DNA of 22,088 nt from a virus. The stretch spans positions 1 to 22,088 of IMG/VR virus record IMGVR_UViG_3300018421_000251. One strand, written 5' to 3'. Position numbers and translations under genes: made by a program. The notes below the pieces were generated by a model. The model worked only from the letters and a program-made list of their open reading frames with translations. It was not told the DNA's origin and made no database searches. Every line of letters starts with the position of its first letter. Position 1 is the first letter of the stretch. Shown here piece after piece: positions 6,958 to 13,967 of the stretch.

Positions 6958-9273
6958 CTATGGAGTCAGATCGGTAGGATCTTCATACCATTCTTCCATA
7001 AATGATTCGCCTGTAATTTCCTCTAGTTTTCGAATCATTCTCTCCATATTAACTCTTACAACTTTTCCTGTTCGCGTGTTTCTCGAGAAATATTGCCATT
7101 CGCCTTCCGGAGTGTGAGGAGAGATTTGTGTCACGTTGCCATTTGAATCTCGCACAAAAACCTCAGCGTGACCAGTAACAATTTTAGAATATATGTGTGC
7201 ATGGTCATTGACGCTCGAAGGATCAGTTCTATCAGTACCATCAAAATTCCTACAGTTGAGCCCTAATATGCCTTGAAGTTGTACACTGCCACTACCATTT
7301 ATTGTAAGTATGTCTGCACCGTTCCCATTCCCTTGAGCGTCTCCGTAGAAAATGTTAAATTGTGCGTCTGTCGGAGATCCTTGTGCTGATGAACTACCTG
7401 CTAAAGTCCACTCGTGGGAGACGGCCCCAATTTGACCGCTTGTATCGGCATTATTCGTGAAACTTATTCTACCATATTCAGTATCATCCTCATGAATATG
7501 TATTTGCGGTGCGGTGCCAGCCGAATCAGATTCAAGAAACAAAGAAGATCCCGTGATCTCATTGAAAAATGCATTGTTGCCTTGGAAGTTACCCTCATCT
7601 GTTATTACAGTTCCTCCGGCAGTGGCATACGCAGAGGCGGAAATATGCTGAGACGAAGATAAGGCCATCAATAATTCAAGTTGATATGGACTAGAATTAA
7701 AATCAACAAGAATCGGCTCTGTTGAATCTGGTGCTTCAAAAATAACATATTGATCTGCTTTAAATCTTATTCTATTTTTACCGTCCATTATTATGCCATT
7801 TCCGCCGGCTCGCTCAGTCATAAACACATCAATAGTGCCATCATCTCCATCAAAGAAAATTCTCGAGGTGCCTGCAAGATAAAGATCGCCATTAAGCAAT
7901 TTAAGGTCGCCCGATCCGCTTATATGTCCTCCGACTTGAAGATCAGCAGAACCAGAAAACCCACCGGCATCATTGAAGACGTCACTTCCATTGTACCTGA
8001 AGTTAGCGTTTGAAGTTATTGTTTGGTTTCCTGCATTGTCAATAAAAACAACAGAAGCACCGTTAGATTGTACCAACGGAACATTGTTAAGGGTACTTCC
8101 GTTTCCTCGGAAGTTCTCAGCATAAATGTCACTAGAAGATGATATTTCGCTTGATGCTGTGATTTCTATAAAAGAAGCATTGCCTCCACTGACATCACCC
8201 TCAATATCTAAAAACGTCTGCCCTCCGACTATAATCTCTTCTTGTAGATACAAAGATGAACCAGAGATATTCGAAGAAGCAGATATATTTGTTGTTGCTA
8301 ATGTTTGAGATCCTGTAAAAAATGTCAGATCTGGAGATCCTGTTAAAGAATCATCATCGTTAAATTGAATCTCTGTATTTGCTCCTCCGGGTGTTGGGTT
8401 GCCTGTTACGCCTGTTAAGCCCGAGCCATCGCCTTCAAAATATGCACCCGATATTGTTGTACTTGCGCTCAATTGTGATACGTTAATATTATCGGGCATT
8501 CTAGCGTTGTCTAGTTTTCCGGAAGAGATTCGAGCCGCATCTAAACTAATACCGCCTTCTAAAGAAGTAAGAGCCATACTTCTGTTTTCTATTGCACTTC
8601 CGGATACAAGAATGCTATATGCATTGTTATAAGTTGTCGTTGTACTGTTTCCAATATCAACTTTCAGTCCGGAATCGTCTGCGAGCGCTCCTTGTGATTT
8701 AAGATCTACTGCGAGGTTATTGCCATCGGTGGTCAGGCCAGTCGATGCTGATATTTGAGATCCAGATATTTGTCCTATAAGATTTGCAGCCAAAATACTG
8801 TCAGCAGTAACGCCTGTTATACCAGATCCGTCACCATTAAAAGCACCAGTTATTGATATATCGCCTCCGAATGTGGCATTACCAACATTGTGAAATGTTC
8901 CGGAACCGGATATGTCGCCGTCGACCTCAAGTTCAAATGTTGGTACGGAAACTCCGATCCCTATATTTCCATTCGGAAGGGTGAGATTGCCTGTTTGAAC
9001 TTGCACACGATCAGGATTAAGGTTTCCATAAATCGTGAATAACTCAACATTTTCACCAAAAAACTGAATTCTGTCTGTCTCAAAGGATATTCTAGTATCA
9101 CTATCACCAGTGTGAGAAACAACACTATCGACCGAAATTGAACTTGCTGATAGATCTGTGAATGTCTTTTGGCCGTTGATTGTTTGATCTGAAGATGTAT
9201 CAACCATCCCTTCAATTTCTGGTGTATCGTCTCCAACAAAATTGACTTTGCTTTTTAAAATATTATATGACAT
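6958..9273 (-). CDS. Large Ser/Gly-rich fibre protein
   Basis: The 771 residues are the longest complete product. The start MSYNILKSKVNFVGDD resembles neighbouring fibres. The stem has repeats GDGSGITGV (147-155), GDGSGLTGV (281-289) and GNGSTLNNV (390-398), many I-S-G-S-G/S-A-S-S strands, NIGIGVSVPTFELEVDGDISGSG (103-125, like S74-type fibre stems), and an IQF...TGSPDLTF unit (302-318) that echoes GPTGSIQFL...LVF in the 218- and 318-residue proteins. Near the end, NDHAHIYSKIVTGHAEVFVRDSNGNVTQISPH (689-720) leads into a W-Y-F-S segment and a short helix (VNMERMIRKLEEITGESF). I see no S74 peptidase catalytic pair, so self-cleavage is not predicted. It is likely a tail or capsid fibre. Confidence 0.88.
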   Translation of the reverse strand: MSYNILKSKVNFVGDDTPEIEGMVDTSSDQTINGQKTFTDLSASSISVDSVVSHTGDSDTRISFETDRIQFFGENVELFTIYGNLNPDRVQVQTGNLTLPNGNIGIGVSVPTFELEVDGDISGSGTFHNVGNATFGGDISITGAFNGDGSGITGVTADSILAANLIGQISGSQISASTGLTTDGNNLAVDLKSQGALADDSGLKVDIGNSTTTTYNNAYSILVSGSAIENRSMALTSLEGGISLDAARISSGKLDNARMPDNINVSQLSASTTISGAYFEGDGSGLTGVTGNPTPGGANTEIQFNDDDSLTGSPDLTFFTGSQTLATTNISASSNISGSSLYLQEEIIVGGQTFLDIEGDVSGGNASFIEITASSEISSSSDIYAENFRGNGSTLNNVPLVQSNGASVVFIDNAGNQTITSNANFRYNGSDVFNDAGGFSGSADLQVGGHISGSGDLKLLNGDLYLAGTSRIFFDGDDGTIDVFMTERAGGNGIIMDGKNRIRFKADQYVIFEAPDSTEPILVDFNSSPYQLELLMALSSSQHISASAYATAGGTVITDEGNFQGNNAFFNEITGSSLFLESDSAGTAPQIHIHEDDTEYGRISFTNNADTSGQIGAVSHEWTLAGSSSAQGSPTDAQFNIFYGDAQGNGNGADILTINGSGSVQLQGILGLNCRNFDGTDRTDPSSVNDHAHIYSKIVTGHAEVFVRDSNGNVTQISPHTPEGEWQYFSRNTRTGKVVRVNMERMIRKLEEITGESFMEEWYEDPTDLTP

Positions 9274-9288
9274 GTTTACCTACTCGTT

Positions 9289-10113
9289 TTAAACTTTTGT
9301 TATAATTCTGACTAGTGCTGCGAGATCATCGGCACTAATACCTGTCTGATCAAAATTAACCTTAACCGTGATTGTCTCACCCGGGTCGAAACTAATTGGG
9401 GGATCAAATGCTTTTACAAATCCCGTGGCACCACTACCACCACCGGCTTTTGTTATAGACATTGAACCAGAATCTACTAATTGATTGTTTTTATAGACTC
9501 CTCCGATAAACTCGTAAGTTGAGCCGTCAGAAGCATTAAATTGAAATTGGCATGTTAAATGTGTTATCGTTCCACTTAGCGGCATTCTATATCCGTAATC
9601 ATTTGTAGATCCATTAACAGTTGTGGTCTCAATGGGCGTAGAGTTTGAAAAACTAGGATTATAGCCATAATGAAGAAAAGAAGCAGCCCCTAATTCATCA
9701 ACAGGTCTGTATGAAAGATTACCACCTCCATCTGTTGCTATAACTTCGTCGGCATTGCCATCAGCATCTGGCAATTGATAGACAGGGCTCCCACTATCTG
9801 TAATTACAATGTTAGAACCCGATACGGTCCCAACATCGATAGAGCTTCCATAAAAGTTTCCTTGATTATCAATAACAGTATCTTCGCCCGGCGGCGCTCC
9901 TGCGATCTTGATTGAGTCAGCAAAATAAAAAGTCGAACCGGATATTCCCAAAGAAGACGAAATATGTTGATTATCTATCTGAAGACGAACAGACCCAGAT
10001 GTCTGAAATTCAATCTGGTCTTCGCCAAAATCAATCGCAGTATCTCTTTGAGTGTCGTCCTTAGCCTTAAGGTCCCCAATAACTTGAGGTCCTACTGAAA
10101 ATTTATATGCCAT
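9289..10113 (-). CDS. Fibre-type protein with a beta-jelly-roll-like C-terminus
   Basis: The 274 residues start MAYKFSVGPQVIGDL, close to the 304-residue protein (MAYKFQIGAAQLSG). Short beta-stem strands follow (30-130), with YQLPDADGNADEVIATDGGGNLSYRP (112-137), a typical 'LP..DG..~~VL.TDG.G.LS' fibre junction. The C-terminal half (148-274) has long alternating strands including MPLSGTITHLTCQFQF, FIGGVYKNNQLVDSGS and FDPGETITVKVNF, which look like a C1q/TNF or BclA-type jelly roll. That fold in phages often binds receptors or decorates virions. GAGGATTATAGA precedes the ATG. The next gene starts 15 bases after the stop. Confidence 0.85.
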   Translation of the reverse strand: MAYKFSVGPQVIGDLKAKDDTQRDTAIDFGEDQIEFQTSGSVRLQIDNQHISSSLGISGSTFYFADSIKIAGAPPGEDTVIDNQGNFYGSSIDVGTVSGSNIVITDSGSPVYQLPDADGNADEVIATDGGGNLSYRPVDELGAASFLHYGYNPSFSNSTPIETTTVNGSTNDYGYRMPLSGTITHLTCQFQFNASDGSTYEFIGGVYKNNQLVDSGSMSITKAGGGSGATGFVKAFDPPISFDPGETITVKVNFDQTGISADDLAALVRIITKV

Positions 10114-10153
10114 TCTATAATCCTCGCCTTATCCATAATTAGGCATTTGATAA

Positions 10154-10184
10154 TAAAAAGGGAGGTTGCCCGAAGGCAACCTCC
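10154..10184 (-). terminator. Strong intrinsic terminator with UUCG loop
   Basis: On the minus strand a perfect 10-bp stem GGAGGTTGCC / GGCAACCTCC encloses TTCG and is followed by CTTTTTATT. It closes the 304-residue gene and isolates it from the 274-residue gene. This is a textbook rho-independent terminator. Confidence 0.93.
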
Positions 10185-10198
10185 AAGAAAGAATAGGA

Positions 10199-10220
10199 CA
10201 AAAATCCAATCCGAAGATTA
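10199..10220 (-). terminator. Minor UUCG hairpin at the 304-residue gene stop
   Basis: On the minus strand AATC-TTCG-GATT (5 bp with a T-G closing pair) overlaps the TAA stop and is followed by GATTTTTG. It is A/T-rich and weak, and precedes a much stronger hairpin 25 bases on. Confidence 0.35.
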
Positions 10221-11132
10221 GATAATGTACCAGTCACCAGCACCAGCAGAACCTGAGAATACACAGGTTACAGCAGCGCCTTTTGCTTCAAGAACAAGAA
10301 GATCGCCATTGGTTTCATCAGCCATAGTCTCACCAGCAACAGAAGCAGAAAGTGTAATAGCACCATTATTGATGCTTTTAATTCTAACAACTTTACCGTC
10401 TGCACCAGCAGGAAGGTCTAACTGGAAAGCGGTTGCACTGTTTGCAATAGCAAAACCAACGCTAGAACCGATAGTGGCAGTAGAAGTATATGTTCTTGTT
10501 TCAACATTAATGACAGCACCAACAACATTTTCAACGTAAATATTAGCCCAACGCTTAGTAGCGTCTCCTAAGTTAAGTGAGTTGTCAACATCTGGAAGCC
10601 AGTTTTGAGCGATTTCTGCATCAGAACCTGCGTTAATAAAGAACGCAGAACCAGAAACATCACCAGAGGTTGAGATAGCACCATCTGCAACGGTAACTTG
10701 GAATTCACCAGAAGCACCAACAATAAGACCAGTGTGACCTGAGCCGTTAACGGTGAAACCAGCAGAAGCAGTTGCTTGTGAACTGAATGTTGAAACGTCT
10801 GTGTTATTAGCACCAAGTGTGATTGCATTGTTGTCTAAAGTAATAAGACTGGTATCACTTCTAGAACCAATGGTTTTTCCGTCTTCAATTTGAAGATCCA
10901 AGCCATCAAAACCAAGTGAAGCAGAAACATCACCTTCAACATCAACAGAATTTGCTGCAAGAGTCATAAGGTTGGTGTCACCATTAACACCAATGGTTTT
11001 TCCGTCTTGAATAACAAGATCGAAACCTGAAAGAGTAGACGAACCAGAAATTGTAGATTCACCTACAACGGTGCCCTCTTGAGTTAAATTACCCGAGAGT
11101 TGCGCTGCACCAATTTGAAATTTATAAGCCAT
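10218..11132 (-). CDS. Fibre-type protein with a 41-residue internal repeat
   Basis: The 304 residues start MAYKFQIGAAQLSG. Two tandem units of 41 residues carry DLVIQDGKTIG (38-48) and DLQIEDGKTIG (79-89), each followed by a D-T-x-L-x-T-L strand. The segment SLNLGDATKRWANIYVENV (185-203) is the well-known 'LG...RW..IY' motif of phage fibre heads. The C-terminus (238-304) has the same LP-x(5)-G-x-V-x-x-I-K layout and W-Y-I-I end as the 218- and 318-residue proteins. It has GGAGG 9 bases upstream of the ATG, its own leader and a strong terminator behind it, so it may form a separate and abundant transcript. A receptor-binding or decoration role is likely but not shown. Confidence 0.85.
   Translation of the reverse strand: MAYKFQIGAAQLSGNLTQEGTVVGESTISGSSTLSGFDLVIQDGKTIGVNGDTNLMTLAANSVDVEGDVSASLGFDGLDLQIEDGKTIGSRSDTSLITLDNNAITLGANNTDVSTFSSQATASAGFTVNGSGHTGLIVGASGEFQVTVADGAISTSGDVSGSAFFINAGSDAEIAQNWLPDVDNSLNLGDATKRWANIYVENVVGAVINVETRTYTSTATIGSSVGFAIANSATAFQLDLPAGADGKVVRIKSINNGAITLSASVAGETMADETNGDLLVLEAKGAAVTCVFSGSAGAGDWYII
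10867..11008 (-). repeat. Direct repeat inside the 304-residue fibre gene
   Basis: The plus-strand 19-mer ccaatggtttttccgtctt occurs at 10867-10885 and again at 10990-11008, an offset of 123 bases or 41 codons. It encodes the DGKTIG core of the two tandem protein repeats, so the duplication is visible at DNA level and is probably recent or kept by recombination. Confidence 0.85.
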
Positions 11133-11146
11133 AATTTATATCCTCC

Positions 11147-11165
11147 ATAAAAACGCGCCATGGCG
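11147..11165 (-). terminator. Weak hairpin with short T-run in the 304-residue gene leader
   Basis: On the minus strand ACGC / GCGT (4 bp) encloses CATGGC and runs into TTTTTATGG. It lies downstream of the intergenic element and just before the ribosome binding site GGAGG, so it may be a leaky attenuator or only chance. Confidence 0.25.
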
Positions 11166-11211
11166 TGTGATGCCGATGAATACGGGATCCAACCGACACC
11201 ACTGGCGCTGT

Positions 11212-11221
11212 AATAAATAGG
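11212..11221 (-). promoter_or_regulatory. Candidate late element in the leader of the 304-residue gene
   Basis: The plus strand reads AATAAATAGG (minus strand CCTATTTATT), 79 bases from the ATG, in the largest intergenic gap of the window. The gap (11133-11243) holds nothing else convincing except a weak hairpin near 11152-11165. Confidence 0.4.
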
Positions 11222-11243
11222 ACATAAATGTCGTAAGTGACCG

Positions 11244-12200
11244 CTAGTATATAAAGAATTTATCTGAGCCATTTGTATAGATACTTATGGCTCCATATGG
11301 CGACTCTAGGTAAACTTCTGAAACACCATCAATCAAATCAGCAGCAGAGGCAGTGATCTTGATATTGTATGTTTGGGCATCTCCGCCCTCGTCTTTGATT
11401 ATGAAGAACTGTCCGTTTTGAAGTGTATTGGCAACAGGCAAATTAATCGTACTCGCAGCACCAATTGTCGCAGTATCAACACCAATAACATAATCCGTCG
11501 CAGATATTGTGTAAGGAGAAGACGTTACAGATTCTCTTGCCCTGATAATACTGCCGTTTACTAAAATACTTCCTGTAAATTGGTGAGTATCATCATCTGT
11601 GTCTCCAAACTTAGTTGATCCAGATGCTTCTAGATTAATGACAGTTTTGTTGGTGACATTGATATTTAGTTCATTTGCATTGATGGTGCCGCTCACATCA
11701 AGTGTCCCAGTCAATACAAGAGTATTACTAGCGCTCAAGAACAAAAGATTTGCTGAGCCGCTCGTTGAGTTCGATCCAGTTAAGAACTGTAAAGAGCCGG
11801 TAGGTCCTGCTGCTTGGCCTGAGCCGCCACCGCCGCCTCCTGCTGAAGATGTAACAACAATTCTACCAGAAGGATCAATTCCCAAATAAGAAGTTGTTGC
11901 AATATTCCCTGATACTGGTTCGCTCACAGAAAGATGAGTAAATGAACCAGTTCTTGTTGAAAATGTATCGGTGCCTTGATCAAAAGTGAAATTTATATTT
12001 CCCTTTAAATTAAATTCTCCGACTTGAGATGTCGGAGCAGCGCCAAAGAAATAAGGAATTCTACCTTCGTCAGCGTTTGTTTGTTCTGCATGACTAACAT
12101 TGATAATGTCAGTGCCATCACCATCGTATGCACCACTAAAGGCGCCCGATAATATTAAGGCACTTTCGCCAACATTTCCAGATAATATGTTATAAGCCAT
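11244..12200 (-). CDS. Fibre-type protein with MAYN anchor
   Basis: The 318 residues begin MAYNILSGNVGES, which resembles the starts of three nearby fibre genes. GDGTDIINV (27-35) is a degenerate form of the GDGSGLTGV stem repeat seen in the 771-residue protein. A Gly7-like linker (about 121-127) leads into a C-terminal half (131-318) paralogous to the whole 218-residue protein: AGPTGSLQFL, GTINANELNINVTNKTV (171-187), STKFGDTDDDTHQFTGS, and a terminal LPVANTLQNGQFFIIKDE...FFIY domain. It is most likely a trimeric beta-fibre or head/tail decoration protein. GAGGAATAACTC precedes the ATG. A gap of about 111 bases follows. Confidence 0.84.
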   Translation of the reverse strand: MAYNILSGNVGESALILSGAFSGAYDGDGTDIINVSHAEQTNADEGRIPYFFGAAPTSQVGEFNLKGNINFTFDQGTDTFSTRTGSFTHLSVSEPVSGNIATTSYLGIDPSGRIVVTSSAGGGGGGSGQAAGPTGSLQFLTGSNSTSGSANLLFLSASNTLVLTGTLDVSGTINANELNINVTNKTVINLEASGSTKFGDTDDDTHQFTGSILVNGSIIRARESVTSSPYTISATDYVIGVDTATIGAASTINLPVANTLQNGQFFIIKDEGGDAQTYNIKITASAADLIDGVSEVYLESPYGAISIYTNGSDKFFIY

Positions 12201-12213
12201 GAGTTATTCCTCA

Positions 12214-12226
12214 TAATAAATATTAT
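12214..12226 (-). promoter_or_regulatory. Candidate late element upstream of the 318-residue gene
   Basis: The plus strand reads ATAATAAATATTA in the 26-base gap, 14 bases from the ATG at 12200. It has T instead of the final G of the recurring TAAATAG core, so it is a weaker copy of the intergenic element. Confidence 0.35.
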
Positions 12227-12236
12227 CTAGATAATA
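12221..12236. repeat. 16-bp perfect palindrome at the end of the 218-residue gene
   Basis: TATTATCTAGATAATA is its own reverse complement and contains the TAG stop of the 218-residue gene. It abuts the AATAAATA element before the next start. There is no T-run hairpin, so it is not a clear terminator. A protein-binding site or simple A/T chance are both possible. Confidence 0.5.
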
Positions 12237-12883
12237 AACCAATTAGTTCCACCATCAGAATAAAGAGTTACAGAAGCATTGTCACCAGAAAGACCAACGA
12301 ATGTTCCATGGTCAACAGTATCGCTTGAAGATCTTGAAATAGCAATTTGGTCTGTTGGTGTCTCGGGCCGACCACCACTAAAATCAAATTCGTCTTTAAT
12401 AACAATAATTCTACCCGGAAAGACATTAGCAGCAGGCAGTGTGATCGTTGTACCTTCACTGGCTGAATATCCAATAATATAATCTGCCGGGCCCACTGTG
12501 TGGCTGGTGGCAGTTAATCTGTAATAAGAAAAGTACACTCCGCCGGTTATGCTAACACTACCGGTGAATTGATGAAAATCATCTTCTGTGTCTCCGAACT
12601 TTGTCGATCCAGATACATCAATATTTGTGACTGTCTTATTGGTCACATTAATATTAAGTTCATCAGCATTTATTGTGCCACTAACAGTTAATGTGCCTTT
12701 TAGAGTTAACTCTGGCAAAGTGGCGTCAGTTTCGGCCGATGAACCAGTGTTGAAAACTAATCTAGAAGAACCAGTAATATCTGTCCCAGCATGCAAAAAC
12801 TGAATAGATCCCGTAGGACCTGCTCCGGAGGTGCCTCCACCAGTACTATCGCATTCAATATAAGCCCAGCCGAATTCAGCCAT
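12227..12883 (-). CDS. Fibre-type protein, paralogue of the 318-residue neighbour
   Basis: The 218 residues match the last 190 residues of the next gene almost end to end. Shared blocks are AGPTGSIQFL (21-30), GTINADELNINVTNKTV (69-85), SGSTKFGDTEDD (91-102) with HQFTGS, and a C-terminal domain with LPAANVFPGRIIVIKDE (149-165) ending in LYSDGGTNWFII. Such a Gly-anchored beta domain closing in W-x-I-I is common at the C-terminus of phage fibre and decoration proteins and probably trimerises. It has its own short N-terminus (MAEFGWAYIECDSTGGG) instead of the MAY start of the neighbours. The TAG stop lies in a 16-bp palindrome. Confidence 0.83.
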   Translation of the reverse strand: MAEFGWAYIECDSTGGGTSGAGPTGSIQFLHAGTDITGSSRLVFNTGSSAETDATLPELTLKGTLTVSGTINADELNINVTNKTVTNIDVSGSTKFGDTEDDFHQFTGSVSITGGVYFSYYRLTATSHTVGPADYIIGYSASEGTTITLPAANVFPGRIIVIKDEFDFSGGRPETPTDQIAISRSSSDTVDHGTFVGLSGDNASVTLYSDGGTNWFII

Positions 12884-13311
12884 TAACCTACTCCGATAGA
12901 ACCAGACCAGTTAGAACCGGAAGGAGATGCGCCCTCGACTCTACCAATATTAATATTTGTTAAAGATGCATAAACAGAAACTTCATATGTAGCAGTACTA
13001 TCATCACTCATAAGATAAAGAGCACTCGCCTTTACATTAAGGGTTGTTGGTCCACCATCGATTGATGATCCAATGAGAATGTAATTTTTAACGTCATCTC
13101 TCATGCCTCTTTCAGAAAAACTAAGCCTAATTGGTTTTGTAGTTGGCGCATGATTAAGAATTGTAATTTCTTTAGTTACATATGGAAACTCAATTTTGTG
13201 AAAAACAGTTCCGGATGCCGGTATTGCAGATGATGTAACAAAAGGCGCACCAGATGCTTGATACGAACCAACGTTATTCAGGCCAACCGAATATATAAAA
13301 CTTGATGACAT
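12883..13311 (-). CDS. Beta-rich virion protein, unknown
   Basis: The 142 residues are rich in Ser, Thr, Val, Ile and Gly with alternating hydrophobic residues, as in a beta sandwich. It begins MSSSFIYSVGLNNVGSYQAS and has KIEFPYVTKEITILNH (about 39-54) and an Arg-containing mid-segment (RLSFSERGMRDD). The end is Gly/Ser-rich. There are no cysteines. GGAG lies 7 bases before the ATG. It opens the fibre block and its stop overlaps the next ATG as TAATG, so it probably works with that protein. A decoration, collar or fibre-adaptor protein would fit, but I recognise no named family. Confidence 0.8.
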   Translation of the reverse strand: MSSSFIYSVGLNNVGSYQASGAPFVTSSAIPASGTVFHKIEFPYVTKEITILNHAPTTKPIRLSFSERGMRDDVKNYILIGSSIDGGPTTLNVKASALYLMSDDSTATYEVSVYASLTNINIGRVEGASPSGSNWSGSIGVG

Positions 13312-13328
13312 CTCTAATCTCCTATCGT

Positions 13329-13341
13329 ATTAAATAGTTTA
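13329..13341 (-). promoter_or_regulatory. Candidate late element upstream of the 142-residue gene
   Basis: The plus strand reads ATTAAATAGTTTA (minus strand TAAACTATTTAAT), overlapping the bS21 stop and 17 bases from the next ATG. The minus strand continues ACGATAGGAG. The TAAATAG core recurs in other gaps of this window. Whether it is a promoter and in which direction is unproven. Confidence 0.45.
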
Positions 13342-13545
13342 ACGGCGTCGTTTCGCCATTTCCTTTCTGTGTCTCGCAATTGCTCTTTTCTTAGCCAATC
13401 GTCTTTTAACAGATGGCTTCATGTAATGTCTTCTATCACGGCACTCTTGGATGATTCCAAGTTTTTTGCATTTTCTTGAAAACTTCTTTACGGCTCTCTC
13501 GACTGGTTCGCCTTTTTTGATCTTATATTCGTAGTTGTGTCCCAT
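13339..13545 (-). CDS. rpsU: Ribosomal protein bS21, phage-encoded
   Basis: The 68-residue basic protein aligns over nearly its whole length with cellular bS21. The core is GEPVERAVKKFSRKCKKLGI (12-31), followed by RDRRHYMKPSVKRR and a Lys/Arg-rich end. bS21 sits on the 30S platform near the anti-Shine-Dalgarno region and promotes initiation. I choose the ATG at 13545, which overlaps the upstream TAA as TAATG. The frame also opens at a TTG at 13572, but that would add nine residues of the upstream gene's sequence and lacks a site. bS21 genes are known in marine phages, including the Pelagibacter myovirus HTVC008M. Here it is embedded among structural genes, so late expression is likely. Confidence 0.94.
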   Translation of the reverse strand: MGHNYEYKIKKGEPVERAVKKFSRKCKKLGIIQECRDRRHYMKPSVKRRLAKKRAIARHRKEMAKRRR

Positions 13546-13967
13546 TACTTTTTCTCGTTCATTTTCTGCCAAATGGCAGATGTTTTATTCATTAATTTGG
13601 AAATGTCAACACCAGCGTCGTTTGGAGCGACTCCGCTAAGAGCGCCCTGTCCTTGTGTATTTGTAGGTGCGGGGGCTGGTGTTGTTCCTTCGAAAAGATT
13701 GATACCATTATAGGCATCTTTTCCAATGGAGTCCATTAGAGTTTTTCTTTTTGCCGCAAGTCTTGCTTTGGCCTCCTCATCGGTTTCCAAGCGAGGTTGT
13801 GGCGGTTGATATTGTTGCTGCTCTACAATTGGCTGAGTGGGTGATTGTTGTGTACCCTTCATGACCTCTGCGATAATCGAAGAAAGAGTTCCATCTTCGA
13901 ACATAACTTCTTTGATGCACTCTTTGATCAGCGGCTTCAATACTTTTTTTAATTCGTTTTTATTCAT
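13545..13967 (-). CDS. Helical/linker protein of unknown function
   Basis: The 140 residues begin with an amphipathic helix (MNKNELKKVLKPLIKECIKE, then an acidic helix up to about residue 36). A Gln/Pro-rich linker follows (42-60), then a charged helix (62-80), then NGINLFEGTTP (about 87-97), a Pro/Thr/Gly linker and a short C-terminal helix. I do not recognise a family. The helix-linker-helix layout suggests an assembly adaptor or internal head protein. GAGG precedes the ATG by 4 bases. The junction with the previous gene is AAAAATGAATAA, the same string seen at the micro-ORF. Its stop overlaps the bS21 start as TAATG. Confidence 0.8.
   Translation of the reverse strand: MNKNELKKVLKPLIKECIKEVMFEDGTLSSIIAEVMKGTQQSPTQPIVEQQQYQPPQPRLETDEEAKARLAAKRKTLMDSIGKDAYNGINLFEGTTPAPAPTNTQGQGALSGVAPNDAGVDISKLMNKTSAIWQKMNEKK

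Noticed and set aside
6958-9273. S74-type self-cleaving chaperone domain in the large fibre
   Set aside because: The NIGIGVSVP stem is like S74-type fibres, but I could not find the conserved catalytic Ser/Lys region at the C-terminus.
11136-11225. 29-codon minus-strand frame in the 304-residue gene leader
   Set aside because: The ATG lacks a Shine-Dalgarno sequence and the frame contains the hairpin and the downstream gene's ribosome binding site.
11084-11272. 62-codon minus-strand frame across the 304-residue gene leader
   Set aside because: It overlaps the start of the 304-residue gene and the end of the 318-residue gene in another frame and has no ribosome binding site.
13546-13572. TTG start extending bS21 by nine residues
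   Set aside because: The region is coding sequence of the upstream gene. The ATG at 13545 overlaps its stop as TAATG and gives the usual bS21 length.
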